Source: Bacillota bacterium (GTDB lineage: Bacteria; Bacillota; Clostridia; Lachnospirales; Lachnospiraceae). From it: a stretch of 5,027 nucleotides of DNA. Where the stretch lies: positions 1 through 5,027 of the forward strand of contig JAEWWQ010000412.1 of the NCBI GenBank assembly GCA_023458855.1. Reading direction: 5' to 3'. The notes below the pieces were generated by a model. It was not told the origin of the DNA, ran no database searches, and saw only the letters and a program-made list of their open reading frames with translations. Below are positions 1 through 5,027 of the stretch, piece by piece (position 1 is the stretch's first letter; each line of letters starts with the position of its first letter). Both the position numbers and the translations under genes were made by a program.

Positions 1-1026
1 AATAGTTGTCGTATTATATACTTTTCCAGCTCCAAAGAATGGTTGCTCGAAATGCTCATCATTGGCTGAATTAGGAAAATATTGTGTCTCCAGGCATAAT
101 GCTTTTCTGGGACCATATTCTTCTCCCTCTTTGCCAGTTACAGGTGCAATACAGTTACCTGCATAGAACTGTACTCCCGGAAGATCCGTATACACTTCCA
201 TCTCACGCCCTGCCACATCATCTGTTACTCTTGCGATTAATTGTAGCTGACCATCATAATCATCTATCACCCAGTTATGATCATAGCCCTTCACAAGGTT
301 CAATTGTTCCCAATCTGTATCAATCTCTTTGCCGATTGTCTTGGGTATTGTAAAATCCATTGGTGTACCTGCAACAGGTGCAAGCTCACCGGTAGGAATT
401 GCACCTGCCACCACCGGTGTGTAGCGGCTGGCTTTTATCCACATTTTCTCATCATAAATTTCCTTTGCTTTATGTCCGGCAAGATTAAAATATGTGTGAT
501 TTGTCAAGTTAAGAACTGTTCTCTTATCACTTGTCCCTTCATAATGAATCTGAAGTGCATTCTCTTCTGTCAAGGTATAGGTCACACTAATTTTTTTATT
601 TCCTGGGAATCCCATTACGCCGTCCGCGCTTTCAAGCGATAATATGACACTGTTATCACCGTTGAATGCGTTCCATACTTGTTTATGAAATCCAATCTCA
701 TGATGACTATGTAAGTTATTTGGTCCATCATTTACATCTAATTGACAGGTCATACCATCAATTGTAAATTTCGCATCCTTGATTCTATTGGCAGAGGGTC
801 CTACCGTCGCTCCAAAAAAGCTGCTGTTTTCATAATAGTCTTCCAGTTTATCATACCCTAATACAACATCATCCACTTTTCCTTCTTTATTCGGGACAAA
901 TAAGCTGACCAAAATTGCACCATAGGTAATAATCTGTGCCTGCATGCCTGCTTTATTGCAAATTGTATACAACAATATTTCTTTTCCCTCTCTGGTAGTT
1001 CCAAATACTTCTGATTTTACTGACAT
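1..1026 (-). CDS. galM: Aldose 1-epimerase (galactose mutarotase), 3' end cut by window edge
   Basis: This gene encodes a cytoplasmic mutarotase that interconverts the alpha and beta anomers of hexoses such as galactose and glucose, and so feeds the Leloir pathway. I translated 342 codons without a stop from ATG at 1026-1024 to the window edge. The family is usually about 340-350 residues, so probably only a few codons are missing. Family landmarks appear in order: an SANRI motif near residue 80, NNLH with His106, TNHTYFNLAG with His177 (the catalytic acid position), GYDHNWV with Asp249, and CLETQYFPNSAN with Glu313 (the catalytic base position). These match the His/His/Asp/Glu active site known for GalM. 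His106 is followed by SHHE rather than the common GG. A GGGGGA ribosome binding site at 1033-1038 sits 6 bases before the ATG. The gene starts 24 bp after recR with no terminator between, so cotranscription is likely. The exact sugar preference cannot be read from the sequence. Confidence 0.95.
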   Translation of the reverse strand, partial: MSVKSEVFGTTREGKEILLYTICNKAGMQAQIITYGAILVSLFVPNKEGKVDDVVLGYDKLEDYYENSSFFGATVGPSANRIKDAKFTIDGMTCQLDVNDGPNNLHSHHEIGFHKQVWNAFNGDNSVILSLESADGVMGFPGNKKISVTYTLTEENALQIHYEGTSDKRTVLNLTNHTYFNLAGHKAKEIYDEKMWIKASRYTPVVAGAIPTGELAPVAGTPMDFTIPKTIGKEIDTDWEQLNLVKGYDHNWVIDDYDGQLQLIARVTDDVAGREMEVYTDLPGVQFYAGNCIAPVTGKEGEEYGPRKALCLETQYFPNSANDEHFEQPFFGAGKVYNTTTI

Positions 1027-1050
1027 CGTATGTCCCCCATTCAATTTATT

Positions 1051-1647
1051 TTATATTGGCGTTCTGCCTTCTAGCGCGCGTAGTAAAGTTATCTCGTCGA
1101 TATATTCCAAGTCTCCTCCGACCGGTACTCCACTCGCAATTCTGGTTACTTTAATTCCAGTGGGTTTTATCAGCTTGCTAATATACATCGCCGTTGTCTC
1201 CCCCTCAAGGCTTGAATTGGTAGCTATGATCACCTCTTCTATATCGTCCTTAAGGCGTTGCATCAGTTCCTTTAATTTGATATCATTCGGTCCGATTCCA
1301 ATCATGGGTGATATTGCCCCATGCAGAACATGATATACTCCCATGTACTTGCCCGTCTTTTCGTAAGCCGCCAGATCTCTTGTGCTTTCTACAACCATAA
1401 TCGTCTTCTGGTCTCTTTTGACATTTGCGCAGATGGGACAAATCTCCTGATCGGTCAATGTATAGCATTTTTCACAGTATCGCACATTCTCTTTGGCTTC
1501 CAGAATGGCATTGGTAAAACGCAAGACTTTTTCTTTTGGCAGATTTATCAGATAGAATGCCATTCTTTGCGCAGACTTTGAACCAATTCCCGGAAGGGCG
1601 GACAATTCATCTATTAATTTATTAATATGCCCACTATATAAGTCCAT
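1051..1647 (-). CDS. recR: Recombination mediator protein RecR
   Basis: RecR is a ring-forming DNA-binding protein of the RecFOR pathway. With RecO and RecF it helps load RecA onto SSB-coated single-stranded DNA at gaps during recombinational repair. The product is 198 residues, the normal family length. Domains in order are a helix-hairpin-helix at about residues 11-33 (core LPGIGSKSAQRMA), a four-cysteine zinc site (Cys58, Cys61, Cys70, Cys73), a Toprim domain from about residue 82 (acidic Glu87 in VVES, HVLHGAISP at 106-114, ATNSSLEGE further on), and the conserved C-terminal segment ending in ASGVPVGGDLEY and LLRALEGR. Its ATG (1647-1645) shares one base with the ybaB stop codon in a TAATG arrangement, so translation is probably coupled to ybaB. 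All key residues are present and nothing looks damaged. Confidence 0.98.
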   Translation of the reverse strand: MDLYSGHINKLIDELSALPGIGSKSAQRMAFYLINLPKEKVLRFTNAILEAKENVRYCEKCYTLTDQEICPICANVKRDQKTIMVVESTRDLAAYEKTGKYMGVYHVLHGAISPMIGIGPNDIKLKELMQRLKDDIEEVIIATNSSLEGETTAMYISKLIKPTGIKVTRIASGVPVGGDLEYIDEITLLRALEGRTPI

Positions 1648-2000
1648 TAGAAAGGTAAGCCTCCACCAAGTCCGAGTCCGCCTGTCATCTTAGACATTGC
1701 TTCTGTACTTGCTTCTTCTGCCATACGAATTGCTTCATTCGTTGCTGCCATAATCAGATCTTCCAGCATCTCAATATCTTCCGGATCCACTACTTCCTGT
1801 GATAATGTTACTTTTGTAACCTCCTTCTTACCGGTTACTGTTACTTCAACTGCACCGCCGCCTGCCTTTGCAGTATAGGTTGCCGTTTCCAATTCTTTCT
1901 GACTCTCTTCCATCTGACGCTGCATTCTTTGTGCCTGTTTCATTAAATTACTCATATTACCAGGCATTCCTCCACCCGGAAATCCTCCACGTTTTGCCAT
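1647..2000 (-). CDS. ybaB: YbaB/EbfC family nucleoid-associated protein
   Basis: This is a small dimeric DNA-binding protein of the YbaB/EbfC family, found between dnaX and recR in many bacteria. Family members bind DNA and coat the nucleoid; their exact role beside RecR is unsettled. The product is 117 residues, close to the family norm. It has a Gly/Met-rich N-terminus (MAKRGGFPGGGMPGNM), a helical segment rich in Gln, Met and Glu (about 17-40), a beta region with the conserved AGGGAVEVTVTG pattern, the VDPEDIEMLEDLI motif, a C-terminal helix, and a Gly-rich tail ending in LPF. I chose the ATG at 2000-1998 because an AGGAGG site lies 8 bases upstream. An in-frame start 16 codons earlier (2048) would overlap the end of dnaX, lacks a well-placed site, and adds a Lys/Asn/Glu-rich stretch unlike the family. 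The gene follows dnaX by 31 bp. Confidence 0.96.
   Translation of the reverse strand: MAKRGGFPGGGMPGNMSNLMKQAQRMQRQMEESQKELETATYTAKAGGGAVEVTVTGKKEVTKVTLSQEVVDPEDIEMLEDLIMAATNEAIRMAEEASTEAMSKMTGGLGLGGGLPF
1660..1664 (-). promoter_or_regulatory. Distant ribosome binding site of recR inside the ybaB 3' end
   Basis: GGAGG on the minus strand lies 12 bases before the recR ATG, farther than the 6-9 bases seen for the other genes here. Because the ybaB stop and the recR start overlap as TAATG, ribosomes ending ybaB can probably reinitiate at recR, which would make a weakly placed site sufficient. Confidence 0.5.
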
Positions 2001-2008
2001 TTTATAAT

Positions 2009-2014
2009 CCTCCT
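2009..2014 (-). promoter_or_regulatory. Ribosome binding site fixing the ybaB start
   Basis: AGGAGG on the minus strand sits 8 bases before ATG 2000-1998. This is a near-ideal Shine-Dalgarno site, and it settles the start in favour of the protein beginning MAKRGG over the longer in-frame reading from 2048. Confidence 0.85.
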
Positions 2015-2031
2015 GATTTTCTATTTCGTTT

Positions 2032-3615
2032 TTATTCTTCTTCCTCAATATCCATGTGAATAATCTGACTTAAATCTGCATAATTATCTTCGAACTTTCT
2101 GCCCGCTTCTATGCTTTGTACTGTAATAGCAATTTCTTTTCCAATTGTATCAGAGATTATTGCCTCTAGTCGAGTCCTATTTTCAGGTTCCTTAATAAAA
2201 TAATCTGACGGCAGTCCGTCTTTTAATACAAGCATTAATTTATTATCTCCCCCAAGACTTAACTTCGCACCCCTGAGATATGTTTTCATCGGTTGTTCTG
2301 TGCCGTTTACAATCATGTTCCACTTATTCACAGCCTCTTTTACATCTTCCGGAATAGCCTTAGGTAACTGCGGTCTTTCTGCCTGCGGCGTCCCAGAACT
2401 CCTTACTGTATCTGCAATGTTTTGATTTTCTGTTGTTACAATCCCGTTTGCTATCTGATTTTCCAGATCCCGAATCCGTTCTAAAATAGAATCATAATTA
2501 TTTTCCATACTTGGTTTACATAGCTTAATAATTGTCATTTCAACAAGTACTCTTTTTTGGGATGCATACTTTATCTGACCAGATAATTCAGAGAAGATAC
2601 GAATATACCGCATAATTGTATCTGCCTCAATATTCTCTGATTCTTCCTGAAAACGTTGCATAGTCTCTCTGGAAGCATCAATTACATCCTCTAATGAGAG
2701 ACTATTTTCCTGATTTCCTGATGTCTTGACAAGCAGCAAATTCCTTAAGTACCATGTGAAATCAGTAACAAACTGTGTGAGCTCCCGTCCCTGAATCACA
2801 ATTTCTTCCAGAAGTTCAATTGCACCCAGAATATTTTTGGACGTAATGAACCGCAGCAACTCGCTGAATACGCTCGTATCTACCGCACCGAGTACATTCA
2901 GTACCTTTTCATATGTAAGTTCCTCCCCAAAATTGAATGCAATACACTGGTCCAGAAGGCTCAATGCATCTCTCATGGATCCGTCAGCTGCTTTTCCGAT
3001 ATAACGCAGAGCTTTCTCCTCAACGGATACCTGTTCCGTATCCATGAGCTCTTTCATGCGGTGAACTATTGTATCTATCGTAATACGTTTAAAATCATAT
3101 CGCTGGCATCTTGACTGAATCGTAATCGGCAGTTTATGCGCCTCTGTTGTCGCCAGAATGAAAATAACATAGGACGGCGGCTCTTCTAATGTTTTTAGCA
3201 ACGCATTAAATGCTCCTATTGATAGCATATGCACTTCGTCAATAATATAAACTTTATATTTTCCCTCTGCCGGAGAATAGGATACCTCATCCACAATTTC
3301 CCGGATATTATCCACACCATTATTGGATGCTGCATCAATCTCTATCACATTCATGCTGGCACCGGCGGCAATTGCTCTACAGCTCTTGCATTCCCCACAC
3401 GGACTGCCATTTACCGGATTTTCACAGTTTACTGATTTGGCAAATATTTTGGCAATTGAAGTCTTTCCAGTTCCTCGTGTTCCACAGAAAAGATATGCAT
3501 GTCCAATTCGGTCTGCCTTTATCTGATTTTTTAAAGTTGTAACAATATGATCTTGTCCCTTAACATCTTCAAACCCATTGGGACGAAATTTTCTATATAG
3601 GGCAGTATAAGACAT
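2032..3615 (-). CDS. dnaX: DNA polymerase III subunit gamma/tau (clamp loader ATPase)
   Basis: DnaX is the ATPase motor of the clamp-loader complex. With delta and delta' it opens the beta sliding clamp and places it on primed DNA; the tau form also links the polymerase to the helicase. Counting from MSYTALYRKFRP, the product is 527 residues. It shows the P-loop GTRGTGKT (45-52), a zinc module with Cys64, Cys73, Cys76 and Cys79, DAASNNGVD (94-102), Walker B with IIDEVH (124-129), ATTE (155-158), and the SRC motif with the arginine-finger position Arg169. The lid and collar regions follow to about residue 365, then a less conserved linker and a C-terminal tau-type domain from about residue 400. 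I chose ATG 3615-3613 because AAGGAAG lies 8 bases upstream and known DnaX proteins begin this way. An in-frame GTG at 3624 overlaps that binding site. The gene lies 56 bp after the phosphofructokinase gene and 31 bp before ybaB. Confidence 0.98.
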   Translation of the reverse strand: MSYTALYRKFRPNGFEDVKGQDHIVTTLKNQIKADRIGHAYLFCGTRGTGKTSIAKIFAKSVNCENPVNGSPCGECKSCRAIAAGASMNVIEIDAASNNGVDNIREIVDEVSYSPAEGKYKVYIIDEVHMLSIGAFNALLKTLEEPPSYVIFILATTEAHKLPITIQSRCQRYDFKRITIDTIVHRMKELMDTEQVSVEEKALRYIGKAADGSMRDALSLLDQCIAFNFGEELTYEKVLNVLGAVDTSVFSELLRFITSKNILGAIELLEEIVIQGRELTQFVTDFTWYLRNLLLVKTSGNQENSLSLEDVIDASRETMQRFQEESENIEADTIMRYIRIFSELSGQIKYASQKRVLVEMTIIKLCKPSMENNYDSILERIRDLENQIANGIVTTENQNIADTVRSSGTPQAERPQLPKAIPEDVKEAVNKWNMIVNGTEQPMKTYLRGAKLSLGGDNKLMLVLKDGLPSDYFIKEPENRTRLEAIISDTIGKEIAITVQSIEAGRKFEDNYADLSQIIHMDIEEEE

Positions 3616-3623
3616 GTTCCACA

Positions 3624-3630
3624 CTTCCTT
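3624..3630 (-). promoter_or_regulatory. Ribosome binding site fixing the dnaX start
   Basis: AAGGAAG on the minus strand lies 8 bases before ATG 3615-3613. The alternative in-frame GTG at 3624-3622 overlaps the last base of this site and so cannot use it, which decides the start. Confidence 0.8.
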
Positions 3631-3671
3631 GCATTTATAATCACTTCATTTTTTATTAAGACATAGTGTAT

Positions 3672-4745
3672 TCAGTCTCCAAAACTGATTCCCAGCATCT
3701 TCGCTTCCTGTATGATCGTAGCTTCAGGATCTATCATCTTCAGTTTTCCGGCTACTTCTTCCAGTGGCACCTTCACAATCTCCCTGTTCTTAATTCCTAC
3801 CATATAACCATATTCGTCATTCATAATCAATCTGGCAGCCTGTGTTCCAAGTCTGGATGCGAATACTCTGTCGTAAGGACAAGGACTTCCGCCTCTTTGT
3901 GTATGCCCAGGAACAGTAACCCTGACTTCTTTTCCTGTTTTCTCCAGAATCTGTGCTGCAATTTCATAAGAAACAGAAGGGTGTGGATTTTTCTTCACTT
4001 TCTCTTTTAATTCCTTTTTAGAGAGTGCTGCATTCTCCTTGGATATTGCGCCTTCTGCAACTGCAAGAATTGTGAATCTGCTTCCCCTTTTATTTCTAAG
4101 ATTAATTGCTTCAACAATCTTATCAATATCATAAGGTATCTCAGGAATCAGTATAATATCTGCTCCCCCGGCCATTCCAGCATTCAGTGTCAGCCAGCCA
4201 ACTTTATGTCCCATTACTTCGACAATAAACACACGTCCGTGGGAAGCGGCTGTTGTATGGATACAGTCAATTGCCGATGTCGCAATATTCACCGCACTCT
4301 GGAAGCCAAAAGTCATATCTGTGCCATATAGATCATTGTCAATCGTCTTTGGCAATGTAACAACATTCAATCCTTCTTCTCGAAGCAGATTAGCTGTCTT
4401 ATGTGTTCCGTTACCGCCTAAGATTACAATACAGTCTAATTTTAACTTATAATAATTTTGTTTCATAGCTTCTACTTTATTAATGCCATTCTCATCGGGC
4501 TCACGGATTGTTTTAAACGGTGTTCTGGAACTTCCCAGAATCGTACCCCCCTTTGTCAGAATTCCTGCAAAGTCACCTGAATTCAGCATTTTAAAATTTC
4601 CATAAATGAGTCCTCTGTATCCATCTAAAAAGCCATATATTTCAACGTCTTCCAAACAATTAAAGAGTGTCTTGACAACACCTCGCATTGCAGCATTCAA
4701 TGCCTGACAATCCCCACCGCTTGTTAACATCCCAATTCTTTTCAT
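3672..4745 (-). CDS. 6-phosphofructokinase, long-form with PKTIDND motif
   Basis: This enzyme phosphorylates fructose 6-phosphate to fructose 1,6-bisphosphate, the committing step of glycolysis, in the cytoplasm. The product is 357 residues, longer than the classic 320-residue PfkA. Motifs in order are TSGGDCQALNAAMRG (8-22), GGTILGSSR with Arg74 (E. coli Arg72 position), GGNGT (110-114), PKTIDND (132-138) with the catalytic Asp136, a GRV with Arg171 (E. coli Arg162 position), MGHKVGW (178-184), Glu231, Arg275, and PGHTQRGGSP with His281 and Arg284. Gly113 (E. coli Gly104) is the residue usual in ATP-using enzymes, whereas Lys133 (E. coli Gly124) is shared with pyrophosphate-dependent and mixed long-form enzymes. 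I therefore favour an ATP-dependent member of the long (group III-like) subfamily, with pyrophosphate use not excluded. Asn112 replaces the usual Asp103 and His180 replaces Arg171. AGGAGG 6 bases upstream supports the start. It is the first gene after the promoter at 4834-4862. Confidence 0.95.
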   Translation of the reverse strand: MKRIGMLTSGGDCQALNAAMRGVVKTLFNCLEDVEIYGFLDGYRGLIYGNFKMLNSGDFAGILTKGGTILGSSRTPFKTIREPDENGINKVEAMKQNYYKLKLDCIVILGGNGTHKTANLLREEGLNVVTLPKTIDNDLYGTDMTFGFQSAVNIATSAIDCIHTTAASHGRVFIVEVMGHKVGWLTLNAGMAGGADIILIPEIPYDIDKIVEAINLRNKRGSRFTILAVAEGAISKENAALSKKELKEKVKKNPHPSVSYEIAAQILEKTGKEVRVTVPGHTQRGGSPCPYDRVFASRLGTQAARLIMNDEYGYMVGIKNREIVKVPLEEVAGKLKMIDPEATIIQEAKMLGISFGD

Positions 4746-4751
4746 TTGAAT

Positions 4752-4757
4752 CCTCCT
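4752..4757 (-). promoter_or_regulatory. Ribosome binding site of the phosphofructokinase gene
   Basis: A perfect AGGAGG on the minus strand sits 6 bases before ATG 4745-4743. It lies 8 bases downstream of the 3' arm of the longer-range leader hairpin (4766-4801), so folding of the leader could affect ribosome access nearby without burying the site itself. Confidence 0.85.
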
Positions 4758-4765
4758 AAATATGC

Positions 4766-4814
4766 GCGAAACTTAGTATTTCTTAAAAGCGGTAGTTTCG
4801 CTTTTATTAGAAAT
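4766..4814 (-). promoter_or_regulatory. Structured 5' leader with two mutually exclusive hairpins
   Basis: Two stems compete for the same bases in the minus-strand leader. Stem A pairs 4814-4809 (ATTTCT) with 4783-4778 (AGAAAT), and 4805-4799 (AAAAGCG) with 4791-4785 (CGCTTTT). One extra T-A pair joins the two blocks across a 2-base AA bulge, giving 14 pairs and a 7-base loop. Stem B pairs 4801-4794 (GCGAAACT) perfectly with 4773-4766 (AGTTTCGC), 8 pairs around a 20-base loop. The two cannot form fully together because both use 4799-4801 and B's 5' arm occupies A's loop. Neither is followed by a T-run, so this is not a simple intrinsic terminator. It could be an RNA switch, a stabilising 5' hairpin, or a DNA operator. 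The pairings are seen directly; the function is inference. Confidence 0.5.
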
Positions 4815-4833
4815 TCTTTTCACATATGTATAG

Positions 4834-4862
4834 ATTATACTCTATTTTGTACCTTACCTCAA
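4834..4862 (-). promoter_or_regulatory. Sigma-A type promoter of the phosphofructokinase gene
   Basis: On the minus strand, TTGAGG (4862-4857) is followed after exactly 17 bases by a perfect TATAAT (4839-4834). Transcription would begin near 4827, giving a leader of about 80 bases that contains the competing hairpins. With no terminator visible downstream, this promoter may drive all five genes of the window. Confidence 0.8.
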
Positions 4863-4981
4863 CAATTTATTCGTTACTGTCATACCATCGGTTTCACAGC
4901 AATATACCTGGAAATGATACTATTCATTGCTTTGCACATAAAAATTTCGGATTTTCTTTTCCTTTTGCTTACATTTAGCGA

Positions 4982-5011
4982 TTGACTATTCCGTTACAAA
5001 CATATTATAAT
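4982..5011 (+). promoter_or_regulatory. Probable divergent sigma-A promoter at the right edge
   Basis: On the plus strand, TTGACT (4982-4987) is followed after 18 bases by a perfect TATAAT (5006-5011). The start would fall near 5018, so any gene it serves begins beyond the window. The -10 lies in a perfect 10-base palindrome TATTATAATA (5003-5012), so a TATAAT is also readable on the minus strand (5009-5004), but its -35 would lie off the window. The match is good, but AT-rich intergenic DNA yields such matches by chance. Confidence 0.5.
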
Positions 5012-5027
5012 AGCTTCTGTACTATAT

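Larger units (their letters stand above)
4746..5027. other. Intergenic region between divergent transcription units
   Basis: These 282 bp before the phosphofructokinase gene hold no convincing gene. From left to right they contain the ribosome binding site, the two-hairpin leader, the minus-strand promoter, a weak catabolite-response-like sequence (4883-4896), about 85 bases in which I see nothing definite, and the plus-strand promoter. An open frame on the plus strand (4746-4985) starts at a TTG inside the ribosome binding site of the opposite gene and encodes a Phe/Leu/Ile-rich peptide, as AT-rich noncoding DNA commonly does. Confidence 0.7.

Noticed and set aside
1068..1080. GCGCGC-centred near-palindrome
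   Set aside because: It encodes the conserved LRAL segment at the RecR C-terminus and is explained by coding constraint; no T-run follows, so it is not a terminator.
944..1333. 129-codon open frame on the plus strand across the recR end and galM start
   Set aside because: It is antisense to two well-conserved genes, has no family resemblance, and spans the recR-galM gap including its ribosome binding site.
2001..2048. Longer ybaB reading from 2048
   Set aside because: It overlaps dnaX, lacks a well-placed ribosome binding site, and adds a charged tail not typical of the family. AGGAGG before ATG 2000 is decisive.
3616..3624. GTG at 3624-3622 as a dnaX start, adding three residues
   Set aside because: It overlaps the AAGGAAG ribosome binding site, while the ATG at 3615 has ideal 8-base spacing and gives the usual DnaX N-terminus.
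3616..3671. Possible separate promoter or terminator between the phosphofructokinase gene and dnaX
   Set aside because: The 56 bp are AT-rich, but I found no -35/-10 pair with proper spacing and no hairpin followed by T residues.
4773..4823. 16-residue leader peptide on the minus strand starting at GTG 4823 and spanning the leader hairpin
   Set aside because: The GTG lies only about 4 bases after the inferred transcription start with no ribosome binding site, and the peptide has no run of one amino acid as expected for classic attenuation.
4746..4985. 79-codon open frame on the plus strand in the intergenic region
   Set aside because: It starts at a TTG within the opposite gene's ribosome binding site, runs through the promoter and hairpin leader, and has low-complexity hydrophobic composition.

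Overview
The window is an AT-rich piece of a Gram-positive (Firmicutes) chromosome. The class Clostridia is likely and the family Lachnospiraceae is the best guess. This rests on strong AGGAGG-type ribosome binding sites, a TTGAGG-17-TATAAT promoter, the order dnaX-ybaB-recR, and a long 6-phosphofructokinase with a Lys in its PKTIDND motif. The family-level guess comes from remembered sequence flavour, not from a search.

All five genes lie on the minus strand and read from right to left. From the right edge there is a 282-bp intergenic region (4746-5027) with a good minus-strand promoter (4834-4862), a leader that can fold into two mutually exclusive hairpins (4766-4814), and a probable plus-strand promoter firing out of the window (4982-5011). 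Then come a 6-phosphofructokinase gene (3672-4745), dnaX for the DNA polymerase III clamp-loader subunit (2032-3615), a YbaB/EbfC nucleoid-associated protein (1647-2000), recR (1051-1647) and an aldose 1-epimerase (1-1026) that loses only its last few codons at the left edge.

Gaps between genes are short (56 bp, 31 bp, a 1-base overlap, and 24 bp), and none contains a hairpin followed by a T-run. The simplest reading is one long transcription unit from the promoter before the phosphofructokinase gene, though internal promoters cannot be excluded. The centre is the widely conserved replication/repair cluster: DnaX loads the sliding clamp, YbaB binds DNA, and RecR works with RecO/RecF in loading RecA. 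It is flanked by two sugar-metabolism genes: an upper-glycolysis kinase in front and a hexose mutarotase behind.

I see no mobile element, CRISPR array, tRNA, rRNA or defence system, and no clearly undescribed system. The points most worth a second look are the alternative leader hairpins of the phosphofructokinase gene and that enzyme's non-classical active-site residues.
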